Part shown: one piece after another, positions 1 through 8,385 of the stretch
Numbering within the stretch: position 1 is the first letter of the stretch
Layout: each line of letters opens with the position of its first letter
Source of the DNA: Pseudooctadecabacter sp.
GTDB lineage: Bacteria; Pseudomonadota; Alphaproteobacteria; Rhodobacterales; Rhodobacteraceae
Length of the DNA: 59,561 nucleotides
Direction of reading: 5' to 3'
Assembly: GCF_020627745.1 (NCBI RefSeq)
Contig: NZ_JAHDGE010000013.1
Span: 1 to 59,561 of the forward strand
Program-made: the position numbers and the translations under genes
The notes under the pieces: generated by a model
Told to the model about the DNA's origin: nothing
Seen by the model: the letters and a program-made list of their open reading frames with translations, nothing else
Databases searched by the model: none

Positions 1-1271
1 TCATCGCGGCCTTCTTCGTAGACCCGCAGGAAACCGTCGAACAACACCACCTGACCGGTGGCGCGCAGTTCGACCTGACCATCGCCGCTCGCGATATCCA
101 CGGTCGTGCGTTCCATGCGCGCGGCCTCCATCTGGCTGGAGATCGTCCGCTTGTAGATCAGATCATAGAGCTTGCGCTGGTCAGGGTCCGCGATCTTGGC
201 GTCCTCGGCGGACAGGCCCAGATCGGTGGGGCGCACGCATTCGTGGGCCTCTTGCGCGTTCTTGGCTTTGTTCTTATAAATCCGCGGCTTATCGGGCACA
301 TACTCCGCGCCGTATTTGTCTTTGATGGCATCACGGGCGGCGGTGACGGCCTCCGGTGCCATGTCGATGCCGTCGGTCCGCATGTAGGTGATCAGGCCTG
401 CCTCATACAAACGTTGGGCCGCGTTCATGGTCATCCGCGCGCCAAAGCCGAACTTGCGCGACGCCTCTTGTTGCAGGGTCGAGGTCATGAACGGCGCGGA
501 GGGGTTGCGGTTTGCAGGTTTGGCCTCAACCGATTTGACGGTCAAATCCCGCGACATCACAGCCTGCTGGGCCAATTCCGCCTGCGTGGCGTTTTCCAGA
601 TCAAATTTTTCGAGCTTTTTGCCCGCTAGCACGGTCAAACGCGCCTCAACCTGCTGGTTGCGCGGCGTTTCAAGCTGGGCTTTGACGGACCAGTATTCGC
701 GGTTGTTGAACGCCTCGATCTCCATCTCGCGTTCGACGATCAGACGCAGGGTGACAGATTGCACGCGCCCTGCGGATTTCGCACCGGGCAGGCGACGCCA
801 CAACACGGGCGACAGTTTGAAGCCCACCAGATAGTCCAGCGCGCGGCGCGCCAGATAGGCGTCCACCAATGGCTGGTCCACCTGACGGGGATTTTTCATC
901 GCCTCGGTCACGGCGGCTTTGGTAATCGCGTTGAACACCACGCGGCTGACGGGGGTGTCTTTCTTGATCGACTTGCGTTTGCGCAGCGCCTCTTCAAGGT
1001 GCCAGCTGATGGCCTCCCCCTCACGGTCGGGGTCGGTGGCGAGGATCAGATTGTTGTCCTCGGCCAGTGCATCTGCGATGGCTTTGATGTGCTTTTTGCT
1101 GTCGGAGGCGACCTCCCACTGCATCTCGAAATCATCGTCCGGATCAACAGAGCCGTCCTTGGGCGGCAGGTCACGGACATGGCCGTATGAGGCAAGAACG
1201 GTGTAGTCGGACCCCAAATACTTGTTGATTGTCTTGGCCTTAGCCGGAGACTCTACGACAACAACGGGCAT
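1..1271 (-). CDS. topA: DNA topoisomerase I (3' end cut by window edge)
   Basis: Type IA topoisomerase that relaxes negative supercoils by single-strand passage. The reverse strand from 1271 reads MPVVVVESPAKAKTINKYLG, the classic TopA N terminus. About 423 codons are visible before the window ends, so the C-terminal part, including any zinc-binding repeats, is missing. The Toprim acidic motif TDPDREGEAISWHL lies near residue 80 and the active-site tyrosine motif LITYMRTDG is present in the second half, so the catalytic core looks intact. It lies downstream of dprA on the same strand, a common dprA-topA order in bacteria. I did not see a strong promoter in the 122 bp upstream. Confidence 0.97.
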   Translation of the reverse strand, partial: MPVVVVESPAKAKTINKYLGSDYTVLASYGHVRDLPPKDGSVDPDDDFEMQWEVASDSKKHIKAIADALAEDNNLILATDPDREGEAISWHLEEALRKRKSIKKDTPVSRVVFNAITKAAVTEAMKNPRQVDQPLVDAYLARRALDYLVGFKLSPVLWRRLPGAKSAGRVQSVTLRLIVEREMEIEAFNNREYWSVKAQLETPRNQQVEARLTVLAGKKLEKFDLENATQAELAQQAVMSRDLTVKSVEAKPANRNPSAPFMTSTLQQEASRKFGFGARMTMNAAQRLYEAGLITYMRTDGIDMAPEAVTAARDAIKDKYGAEYVPDKPRIYKNKAKNAQEAHECVRPTDLGLSAEDAKIADPDQRKLYDLIYKRTISSQMEAARMERTTVDIASGDGQVELRATGQVVLFDGFLRVYEEGRD

Positions 1272-1393
1272 GGGAATCCTTCCGAAATTCGAAAATGCAA
1301 TAAGTCGGCAAGATGTGGGCGCGGTTGCTGAATTGTCAATGGAGGTTCGTTGCGGGGAATTTTCAGCCCCCTGTCACCCCGCTGGATCGGGCC

Positions 1394-2551
1394 CTAGATC
1401 GTCCGTGCGAGGATGCCGCCTGATTGCCGGATCACCTTTCCGTCCAGTTCAAGATCGACAAGTGCGGGTGCGACGGTGTTCGCCGATGCCCCCAAGGCGC
1501 GGATCAGCTGATCTTCGGCCAACGGGCCGGGCAACAGACGATCCAGAATAGCATCGTGCAGGGCCGCAATATCGCGCAGGGGGCGGGGGGGCGCCGCAGG
1601 TGGCACATCAAGCGGCAGTTCCGGTTCAGAGGGTTTCGGATTGCCCAGATGTTCGATTATGTCCTGTGTGCCGCGGATCAAAGTGGCCCCGTCGCGGATC
1701 AACATGTTGCACCCCGCCACGCGCGCATCAAAGGGATGGCCCGGCACGGCCAATACGTCACGGCCCTGATCCAATGCGGTACGTGCGGTGCCCAGACTGC
1801 CGGATTTCGCCGCAGCCTCAACCACGACAACCGCCCGAACAAGGCCGGAGATGATACGATTGCGCGCCACAAAATGCCGTGCGCGGGGCTGAAACCCCAT
1901 GGGTTGGTCGCTAAGACACAGACCGTCACGGGCGATCTGTCGGGCAAGTTCCGCGTTTTCAGCAGGATAAAGGACATCGACCCCCCCTGCGACCACCGCA
2001 ATTGTGCCGGTGGACAGCGATTTAATATGCGCTGCTGCATCAACCCCGCGTGCCAGACCGGACACGATCGTGAACCCTGCTTCCCCCAGTTCTGCTGCCA
2101 GTTTTGACGCCATCCGCGTGCCGAGCGAGGACGCATTGCGCGCGCCGATCAAGGCGACCATCGGCGTGTTCAAAAGATCCGCGCGGCCTGTCATCCACAG
2201 CGCCACGGGCGCATCGTCTATATCATAAAGAGATTTGGGAAAGCCCGCCTCGCCCGCGAATACAAGGCGCGCACGCGCCAATCGTCCCGCCTTGAGTTCC
2301 GCATGTGCGACGCCTTCAGGACAGGCCCTGTAGCCCGCAATACCAGCATCGGCCGCAATCTGTGGAAGGGCATCAAGGGCGGCGTGTGCCGTTTTGTGTT
2401 CATTCAGCAAGCGCCTGTAGGTCGCAGGACCCACCCTGCGCGAGCGCAACAGACGGAGATGGGCAACGCGATCATCTTCCGTGGTGGGTGGGAGTGGGGG
2501 GTGAGTAGAAGACGTTTCGTCCAATGTCATCCGTGGCTCCGCCTGTTGCAA
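1394..2551 (-). CDS. dprA: DNA-processing protein DprA (Smf)
   Basis: DprA binds incoming single-stranded DNA and loads RecA during natural transformation; it is also widespread in bacteria not known to be competent. The 385-residue product has the Rossmann-like DprA core, with ALIGARNASSLGTR near the start of the fold, SGLARGVDAAAH, VLYPAENAEL, and RNRIISGL followed by a KSGSLGTA segment. A C-terminal winged-helix-like segment follows (LPGPLAEDQLIRALGASAN). An N-terminal helical region containing LRSRRVGPATYRRLL resembles the usual SAM/HhH-like extension. The start at 2551 is tentative because a second in-frame Met sits at codon 8. It is followed by topA and preceded by a small membrane-protein gene on the same strand. 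Confidence 0.93.
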   Translation of the reverse strand: MQQAEPRMTLDETSSTHPPLPPTTEDDRVAHLRLLRSRRVGPATYRRLLNEHKTAHAALDALPQIAADAGIAGYRACPEGVAHAELKAGRLARARLVFAGEAGFPKSLYDIDDAPVALWMTGRADLLNTPMVALIGARNASSLGTRMASKLAAELGEAGFTIVSGLARGVDAAAHIKSLSTGTIAVVAGGVDVLYPAENAELARQIARDGLCLSDQPMGFQPRARHFVARNRIISGLVRAVVVVEAAAKSGSLGTARTALDQGRDVLAVPGHPFDARVAGCNMLIRDGATLIRGTQDIIEHLGNPKPSEPELPLDVPPAAPPRPLRDIAALHDAILDRLLPGPLAEDQLIRALGASANTVAPALVDLELDGKVIRQSGGILARTI

Positions 2552-2605
2552 AACCAGAATTATGGCAACGAGGTTAACGAAAGGTTAGCGAAAAACCTTA
2601 ATTTT

Positions 2606-3085
2606 TCACCATTTATGGGGGGGCTGACGGGGGAAGGCCGCCGGTGCGGTCAGGCGCATGCCGAGCCAGAACAACATCGCCAATTCGGCCCCGAACACGC
2701 CCCCGATGACCAACGCCTCGGTCCAAGTGCCCGCGATCAGGCTGTAGATGACGGCCCCGACCGGAACGCCGACACCCACCGCCATCAGCCATCCCGCACG
2801 CCCTTGGCGTAATGCCACGCCTGCGGCGGGCAGGGCAACCAACAGTCCCACCCAGGAGATCATCGGAGAATAGAGCGTCATGAACCCGAACCCTTCGAGC
2901 ACGCTCATGGCAAGCCCCGATGGTCCCAGCACCTGAAGCGCGCTGTGTACGGTCAACAGCGCCGCACCCAGTAGCACAGCGCCGACCAGTGCGGCGACTA
3001 AGCCTGCCAGCAAGGGCCGCCACAGCGGCCAGCCCCCCGAAACGGGCACGGTGTGCACCGCAGGCCAGCCGCGCCGAGCCTGCAT
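2606..3085 (-). CDS. Small polytopic membrane protein, unknown function
   Basis: I do not recognise a named family for this 159-residue protein. The sequence shows about four hydrophobic segments: one starting near residue 25 (PLLAGLVAALVGAVLLGAAL), one near 65-90, one near 100-118 and one near 122-148. A short polar tail ends the protein. I chose the ATG at 3085 because it overlaps the tldD stop as TGATG, which suggests translational coupling; a longer open frame upstream only runs through the tldD coding sequence. It sits between tldD and dprA on the same strand. It is probably an inner-membrane protein; no catalytic motif is visible. Confidence 0.72.
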   Translation of the reverse strand: MQARRGWPAVHTVPVSGGWPLWRPLLAGLVAALVGAVLLGAALLTVHSALQVLGPSGLAMSVLEGFGFMTLYSPMISWVGLLVALPAAGVALRQGRAGWLMAVGVGVPVGAVIYSLIAGTWTEALVIGGVFGAELAMLFWLGMRLTAPAAFPRQPPHKW

Positions 3086-4506
3086 CAGGCGGCGGCCCCA
3101 CCCACGGTCAGCCCGCCGATCAACAGCGACGGCTGGCCCACGCCCACGGGCACCCATTGGCCGGCCTTGCCGCAATTGCCGATGCCGGGATCCAGCGCCA
3201 TATCATTGCCGATGCCCCGGATTTGTTTGAGCGCCGTGGCCCCGTCCCCGATCAGCGTTGCGCCCTTGACGGGCGCGCCGACCTTGCCGTTCTTGACGCG
3301 GTAGGCCTCGGTGCAGCTGAACACGAATTTGCCGTTGGTGATGTCCACCTGACCGCCGCCAAAGCCCACGGCGTAAATCCCGTCCTTAAGCCCCGCGAGC
3401 ATGTCTTTGGGGTCGGCATCGCCGCCCAACATATAGGTGTTGGTCATGCGCGGCATGGGGATGTGGGCGAAACTTTCGCGCCGCCCGTTGCCGGTTGGGT
3501 CAACCCCCATCAGACGCGCGTTCTGGCGGTCCTGCATGTAGCCCACCAGCACACCGTCTTCGATCAGCACGTTTTTGGCCGATGGCGTGCCTTCGTCATC
3601 CACGGTGATGGACCCGCGCCTGTCGGGGATGGTGCCATCGTCCAGAACGGTCACGCCCTTGGCCGCGACCTGCTGACCCATCAGACCGGCAAAGGCGGAG
3701 GTGCCCTTGCGGTTGAAATCCCCCTCAAGCCCATGGCCCACGGCCTCGTGCAGCAAGATACCGGGCCAGCCGGGGCCGAGCAGGACGTCCATGACACCGG
3801 CGGGCGCGGGTTCCGCATCAAGGTTCACCAATGCGATGCGCAATGCCTCGCGGGCGACCGGTTGCCAATGGTCGGGGGAGGTCAGGCCGATCAGCCCCGC
3901 ACGCCCGCCGCCGCCCATGCCGCCGCTTTCACGGCGCCCGTTGTCTTCGACGATGACAGAGATATTGAGCCGCGACATGGGCCGCGTGTCCGTGACCAGC
4001 GTGCCCTCGGGCCGCAGGATCAGCACCTCCTGATGGGAGGCCGCCAAGGTGGCGGAAACCTGAACGACCCGCGGGTCGAGGTCGCGACAAAAGGCGTCAA
4101 TTTCCTTCAGCAGGTCGATTTTCGCAGGAAACGTGGCCTCGGCCATGGGGTCGGCATCGGTATAAAGGACGGTGTTGGTGCCTTTGGGGCCATCGGCAAT
4201 CGTGCCGCCGCCATCGCCCACAGCCAGCCGGGCTGTGGCCACCGCACGTTTCAGCGCGTGTTCGTCGATGGTGGTGGAATGGGCGTAGCCTGCGACCTCA
4301 CCGCGTACGGCGCGCAACCCGAACCCTTCGGAGGCGTCGTAGCTGGCGGTGCGGATGCGCCCGTCATCAAAGGCCAGAACCTCGGACCGGCGACGTTCCA
4401 GAAACAGCTCCCCGTCATCGGCACCGTCCGTGGCCTCACGCACCAGGGACAAGGCGGTGTCGTGGTCCAGATTCGTTTCAAACGGGCGAAAGGGGTCGTG
4501 GGCCAT
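3085..4506 (-). CDS. tldD: Metalloprotease TldD
   Basis: TldD works with its partner TldE (PmbA) as a zinc peptidase that processes peptides, known from microcin B17 maturation and CcdA degradation. The 473-residue protein carries the family's metal site in the form HEAVGH, with His253, Glu254 and His258, within the segment GILLHEAVGHGLEGD. The C-terminal half contains GGGQVDITNGKFVFSC, typical of TldD rather than TldE, which lacks the metal motif. No tldE is in this window. It is divergent from ctaC, with 192 bp between the two starts, and its stop overlaps the start of the small membrane-protein gene. Confidence 0.96.
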   Translation of the reverse strand: MAHDPFRPFETNLDHDTALSLVREATDGADDGELFLERRRSEVLAFDDGRIRTASYDASEGFGLRAVRGEVAGYAHSTTIDEHALKRAVATARLAVGDGGGTIADGPKGTNTVLYTDADPMAEATFPAKIDLLKEIDAFCRDLDPRVVQVSATLAASHQEVLILRPEGTLVTDTRPMSRLNISVIVEDNGRRESGGMGGGGRAGLIGLTSPDHWQPVAREALRIALVNLDAEPAPAGVMDVLLGPGWPGILLHEAVGHGLEGDFNRKGTSAFAGLMGQQVAAKGVTVLDDGTIPDRRGSITVDDEGTPSAKNVLIEDGVLVGYMQDRQNARLMGVDPTGNGRRESFAHIPMPRMTNTYMLGGDADPKDMLAGLKDGIYAVGFGGGQVDITNGKFVFSCTEAYRVKNGKVGAPVKGATLIGDGATALKQIRGIGNDMALDPGIGNCGKAGQWVPVGVGQPSLLIGGLTVGGAAA

Positions 4507-4698
4507 GACAATTCCTGACTGTTTCTCGGATTTGGGTCAAAAAGCGACCGTTTGACACGTCTGGATCGCTTGAGTTGGTGGTCAGGATATGGGATGACCC
4601 GCCTCAAATACAATGGGATTCCGAATGGGGGATTCCATCCCGACTGTCCGGGAAACCACCAAGTCGGCGCACAGCCTTGCGCCTAAATAGGGATCGAT

Positions 4699-5559
4699 AT
4701 GCACATGATGAAGTTTGCAAAACGTTTTGGTCTGGCCGCTGCGGGTGCAGTGGCTGCGGGTGCCGCACAGGCACAGACCGCCATTGAGGACCTCGAGATC
4801 GTCGGCGCGCCAACCCCCGGTGCCACCGGGTTTCAGCCCGCCGCAACCGAACTGATGCGCGATCTGGTCTGGCTGGACGGCATGTTGCTGGTCATCATCA
4901 CGCTGATTTCGCTGTTCGTCACCGGCCTGCTGGCATGGGTCATCCTGCGCTACAACGCCAAGCGCAACCCTGAGCCTGCGACCTTCACCCACAATTCCCC
5001 GCTTGAGGTTGCGTGGACGGTGGTTCCGATCGTCATTCTGGTATTCATCGGCGCGTTCTCCCTTCCGGTGCTGTTCAAGCAGCAGGAAATCCCTGAAGGC
5101 GACATCAACATCACCGTCACCGGCTATCAGTGGTTCTGGTCCTATGAATACACCGATGAGGACGTGTTCTTCGAAAGCTACATGATTGGCTACAACGAAG
5201 GAAACCTGAACGACGATATCATCGCCCAGCTTGAAGAAGCCGGCTATTCCGAGGATGAATTCCGTCTGGCCACCGACACCGCCGTTGTCGTGCCCGTGGG
5301 TGCCACTGTTGTGATGACCGTGACGGGTGCCGATGTGATCCACTCCTGGACGATCCCGTCTTTCGGGGTGAAGCAGGACGCCGTGCCCGGTCGTTTTGCC
5401 CAGTTGTGGTTCAATGCCGAACGTGAAGGTGTTTATTTCGGCCAGTGTTCCGAACTCTGCGGTAAAGACCACGCCTATATGCCCATCACCGTCAAGGTCG
5501 TGGACCCTGCCGTCTACGAAGAATGGCTGGCCGGTGCGAAAGAGGAATTCCCCGCTTAA
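4699..5559 (+). CDS. ctaC: Cytochrome c oxidase subunit II (aa3-type)
   Basis: Subunit II accepts electrons from cytochrome c at the binuclear CuA centre and passes them to subunit I. The 286-residue precursor has an N-terminal signal peptide (to about residue 25, ending AAQA). Two transmembrane helices at roughly 52-74 and 97-118 are followed by the periplasmic cupredoxin domain. The CuA ligands are visible: His215 in VIHSW, then Cys250, Cys254, His258 and Met261 in GQCSELCGKDHAYM. Adjacent in-frame ATGs at codons 1, 3 and 4 leave the exact start open. It heads the oxidase cluster; subunit I is not encoded here, as is usual where ctaD is elsewhere in the genome. Confidence 0.97.
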   Translation: MHMMKFAKRFGLAAAGAVAAGAAQAQTAIEDLEIVGAPTPGATGFQPAATELMRDLVWLDGMLLVIITLISLFVTGLLAWVILRYNAKRNPEPATFTHNSPLEVAWTVVPIVILVFIGAFSLPVLFKQQEIPEGDINITVTGYQWFWSYEYTDEDVFFESYMIGYNEGNLNDDIIAQLEEAGYSEDEFRLATDTAVVVPVGATVVMTVTGADVIHSWTIPSFGVKQDAVPGRFAQLWFNAEREGVYFGQCSELCGKDHAYMPITVKVVDPAVYEEWLAGAKEEFPA

Positions 5560-5573
5560 TCGGCGGAAATTGC

Positions 5574-5601
5574 CGAAGGGCGGGACCAAACCCGCCCTTC
5601 G
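5574..5601 (+). terminator. 11-bp hairpin between ctaC and ctaB
   Basis: A perfect inverted repeat (CGAAGGGCGGG at 5574-5584, its complement at 5591-5601) with a 6-nt loop lies 14 bp after the ctaC stop. A short T-containing tract (ACCCTTTT) follows about 10 bp later rather than immediately. It may be a partial terminator or an mRNA-stabilising hairpin that leaves ctaC more expressed than the assembly genes. Confidence 0.6.
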
Positions 5602-5652
5602 ACCGTTACCCTTTTAGGCAGGTCTCGCCCTGCCATTTATCAAAGGACTGAC

Positions 5653-6594
5653 ATGACCGACGCCACACACCAGACGCAGACCAATGACGCACAGATGGGC
5701 GATTACTTTGCCCTCATGAAGCCGCGTGTCATGCAGTTGGTCGTTTTCACGGCTTTGGTCGGGTTGTTGGTCGCCCCCGTCGGGGTGAACCCCTTTGTGG
5801 GCTTCGTCGGCATTTTGTGCATCGCCGTGGGGGCAGGGGCCTCGGGTGCTTTGAACATGTGGTGGGACGCGGACATCGACGCCATCATGAAACGCACGAC
5901 CAACCGGCCGATCCCGTCGGGGGCCGTGCAGCCAGGTGAGGCGCTGGGCATCGGGCTGGCGCTGTCGTTCTTCTCGGTCATCTTGCTGTTTCTGGCGACC
6001 AACGCATTGGCCGCAGGTCTGCTGGCCTTCACCATCTTCTTTTACGCCGTCGTCTATTCCATGTGGCTGAAACGTTCGACCCCGCAGAACATCGTGATCG
6101 GTGGTGCGGCAGGGGCCTTCCCGCCCATGATCGGCTGGGCTGTCGCCACGGGCAGCGTGTCGATTGAAAGCGTGTTGATGTTTGCGCTGATCTTCATGTG
6201 GACACCGCCCCACTTCTGGGCGCTGGCGCTGTTTGTGAAATCCGACTACGGCAACGCCAATGTGCCCATGCTGACGGAAACCCACGGCCGCAGAACCACC
6301 CGCAACCATATTCTGGCCTATTGTGTGCCGCTGGTGCTCGTGGCGCTTGGCCTTGGCTTTACCTCTATTGGCGGGCCCTTCTATCTGGCCGTGGCTTTGG
6401 GCCTGAACGCATGGTTCCTCAAGGGGTGCTATGACATCTGGGCCCGCAGCGATGCGGACAGTGAGGCGGACAACCACGCCGTTGAAAAGCACACGTTCAA
6501 GGTCTCTCTCTATTATCTGTTCGGCCACTTCGGTGCCCTGCTGGTTGAGGCGCTTTTGCGCGCAAACGGCCTGACAGCTTGGGCGGGGTGGTAA
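5653..6594 (+). CDS. ctaB: Protoheme IX farnesyltransferase (haem O synthase)
   Basis: CtaB adds a farnesyl group to haem B to give haem O, the first step to the haem A used by aa3 oxidase. The 313-residue protein is a UbiA-family prenyltransferase with multiple hydrophobic helices. It carries the first Asp-rich motif, NMWWDADIDAIMKRTTNRP, near residues 73-92, and a second polar loop, DYGNANVPMLTETHGR, typical of the haem O synthase branch. A GGACTGAC-type ribosome binding region precedes the ATG. It lies 93 bp after ctaC, beyond a strong hairpin, and 3 bp before the next small gene. Confidence 0.97.
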   Translation: MTDATHQTQTNDAQMGDYFALMKPRVMQLVVFTALVGLLVAPVGVNPFVGFVGILCIAVGAGASGALNMWWDADIDAIMKRTTNRPIPSGAVQPGEALGIGLALSFFSVILLFLATNALAAGLLAFTIFFYAVVYSMWLKRSTPQNIVIGGAAGAFPPMIGWAVATGSVSIESVLMFALIFMWTPPHFWALALFVKSDYGNANVPMLTETHGRRTTRNHILAYCVPLVLVALGLGFTSIGGPFYLAVALGLNAWFLKGCYDIWARSDADSEADNHAVEKHTFKVSLYYLFGHFGALLVEALLRANGLTAWAGW

Positions 6595-6597
6595 GCC

Positions 6598-6867
6598 ATG
6601 GCGATGAAAGTCGAACATGAAATGCACGAACGCCGCAAAGGCCGGAACATGGGCGTTTTCGTTCTGTTGCTTGGCCTGATCGGTATTGTGTTTGGCCTGA
6701 CCGTTGTGAAGGTCCTTGGCCTGTCTGACATCCGCCAGATGGAACGCTTTGATCACGTGGCCCGCCCGGCACTGGAACCCGGCGCGCTTGAGGCCGCTGA
6801 GCGGCGCGCCGCAGAAATTGCCGCCGAGGCCGAAGCCAACGCTGCAACAACAGGGGGCGACAACTGA
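6598..6867 (+). CDS. Small one-helix protein of the cytochrome oxidase cluster (CoxF-like)
   Basis: An 89-residue protein with a charged N terminus (about 18 residues, rich in Lys, Arg, Glu and His), one transmembrane helix at roughly 20-40 (VFVLLLGLIGIVFGLTVVKV), and a periplasmic tail ending in an Ala/Glu-rich helix. Position is the main evidence. It lies between ctaB and ctaG with a 3-bp gap upstream and an ATGA-type overlap with ctaG, the place where related alphaproteobacteria carry a short CoxF or unnamed ORF. A role in oxidase assembly or as an accessory subunit is inferred, not shown. Confidence 0.8.
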   Translation: MAMKVEHEMHERRKGRNMGVFVLLLGLIGIVFGLTVVKVLGLSDIRQMERFDHVARPALEPGALEAAERRAAEIAAEAEANAATTGGDN

Positions 6868-7463
6868 TGTTTAATCCGTTCTCCCGCATCCCCGAAGGCC
6901 CGACCCGCACCGCGACCCAAGCGGTGAGCGTGGTGTTCCTGATGGGCGGCCTAGCTTGGGCGTCTGTGCCGTTTTACGACTGGTTCTGCCGCGTCACGGG
7001 CTTTGGCGGGGTGACCAACGTGGCCTCTACGGGGTCCGACGTGATCCTTGACCAGACCATCACAGTCCGCTTTGACAGTTCAACCGCGCGGGACATGCCG
7101 TGGACGTTCGAACCGGTACAACGCGAAATGGAAGTGCGCATCGGGGAAACAGCGCTGGCCTTTTATGAGGCCACGAACCCCACCGACCAACCCATCGCGG
7201 GGTCCGCGTCCTATAACGTCGCCCCCTATGAGGCTGGCGCGTTTTTCGACAAGATCGACTGTTTTTGTTTTGAACAGCAGGTCCTGCAACCGGGTGAAAC
7301 GATCAACATGCCGGTCACCTTCTTTGTGGACCCTGCCATCGTGGATGACCGCGAAGGACAGTATGTTCATACGATCACTTTGGGATATACGTTCCACCGG
7401 AACGACCTTCCCACCGAACAAGCCGCGCTGGACACACCGGCGCAACCGACCGAATTGAATTAA
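6867..7463 (+). CDS. ctaG: Cytochrome c oxidase assembly protein CtaG (Cox11)
   Basis: Cox11/CtaG delivers copper to the CuB site of subunit I. The 198-residue protein has one N-terminal membrane helix (about 18-35), a conserved cysteine just after it (FYDWFCRVTGFGG) and the copper-binding CFCF motif with Cys132 and Cys134 (DKIDCFCFEQQ). The following residues form the periplasmic immunoglobulin-like fold typical of the family (MPVTFFVDPAI). It overlaps the small gene before it by 1 bp and precedes ctaE by 27 bp. Confidence 0.96.
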   Translation: MFNPFSRIPEGPTRTATQAVSVVFLMGGLAWASVPFYDWFCRVTGFGGVTNVASTGSDVILDQTITVRFDSSTARDMPWTFEPVQREMEVRIGETALAFYEATNPTDQPIAGSASYNVAPYEAGAFFDKIDCFCFEQQVLQPGETINMPVTFFVDPAIVDDREGQYVHTITLGYTFHRNDLPTEQAALDTPAQPTELN

Positions 7464-7490
7464 GACCACACTCGTCAAGGGAACAAACGA

Positions 7491-8294
7491 ATGGCCCACG
7501 AAAAGAACCACGATTATCACATCCTGCCGCCATCCATCTGGCCGCTGCTGACCGGCGTTGCCGTGTTTGTCATGCTGTTTGGTGCCGTCATCTGGATGGA
7601 TACGAAAGACAACCCGTACATGTTCCTCATGGGCTTTGCCGGTGTGCTGTACTGTATGTATGCATGGTGGGCCGAGGTTATCGTTGAAAGCCATCAGGGG
7701 GATCACACGCCTGTTGTGCGCATCGGCCTGCGCTATGGTTTCATCATGTTCATCATGTCCGAAGTCATGTTCTTTGCCGCATGGTTCTGGTCCTTCTTCA
7801 AACACGCGATGTACCCCATGGGGCCACAATCCCCCGCCGTAGACGGCCAGTTCCCCCCTGCGGGCATTGAAACCTTCGACCCATGGCACCTGCCGCTGAT
7901 CAACACCCTCATCCTGCTGTGTTCCGGCGCTGCCGCCACTTGGGCACACCACGCGCTGGTGCATGAGGACAACAAGGAAGACGTGAAATCCGGCCTGATC
8001 CTTGCCGTGATCCTCGGCGTGATCTTCACGATTTTCCAAGCCTATGAATACAGCCACGCAGCCTTCGGCCTTGCCGGCAACATCTACGGCGCGAACTTCT
8101 TCATGGCGACGGGCTTTCACGGCTTTCACGTAATCATCGGCACGATCTTTTTGTTCGTGTGTTACCTGCGTGTCCGTCGCGGCCACTTCACTGCCGAAAA
8201 GCACATCGGGTTCGAAGCTGCAGCCTGGTACTGGCACTTCGTTGACGTCGTCTGGCTGTTCTTGTTCGCAGCCGTCTACGTCTGGGGCCAGTAA
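7491..8294 (+). CDS. ctaE: Cytochrome c oxidase subunit III
   Basis: Subunit III is an integral membrane subunit that stabilises the oxidase and supports proton uptake to subunit I. The 267-residue protein starts [20 protein letters not shown], typical of bacterial CtaE, and shows about seven hydrophobic helices. Characteristic pieces include [16 protein letters not shown]-like loop residues near 60-75, the [14 protein letters not shown] helix, and the C-terminal [14 protein letters not shown] helix. A near-perfect 12-bp hairpin with a T tract follows 39 bp after the stop and probably ends the oxidase transcript. Confidence 0.97.
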   Translation: MAHEKNHDYHILPPSIWPLLTGVAVFVMLFGAVIWMDTKDNPYMFLMGFAGVLYCMYAWWAEVIVESHQGDHTPVVRIGLRYGFIMFIMSEVMFFAAWFWSFFKHAMYPMGPQSPAVDGQFPPAGIETFDPWHLPLINTLILLCSGAAATWAHHALVHEDNKEDVKSGLILAVILGVIFTIFQAYEYSHAAFGLAGNIYGANFFMATGFHGFHVIIGTIFLFVCYLRVRRGHFTAEKHIGFEAAAWYWHFVDVVWLFLFAAVYVWGQ

Positions 8295-8332
8295 AACAGG
8301 CGGGGTCTTGACCTCCGCCAGTTGACAGGGAC

Positions 8333-8369
8333 AAAACGCGCGAGAGCCTTTGCCGCCCTCGCGCGTTTT
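8333..8369 (+). terminator. Rho-independent terminator after ctaE
   Basis: AAAACGCGCGAG at 8333-8344 pairs exactly with CTCGCGCGTTTT at 8358-8369, a 12-bp stem with a 13-nt loop. The stem ends in a TTTT run. It lies between ctaE and the SURF1 gene, only about 17 bp before the SURF1 start. Confidence 0.8.
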
Positions 8370-8385
8370 CCACATTCAGGACCAT

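Noticed and set aside
2920-4518. 532-codon open frame on the plus strand
   Set aside because: Antisense to tldD, which has an intact HEAVGH metal motif; the opposite frame has no family features.
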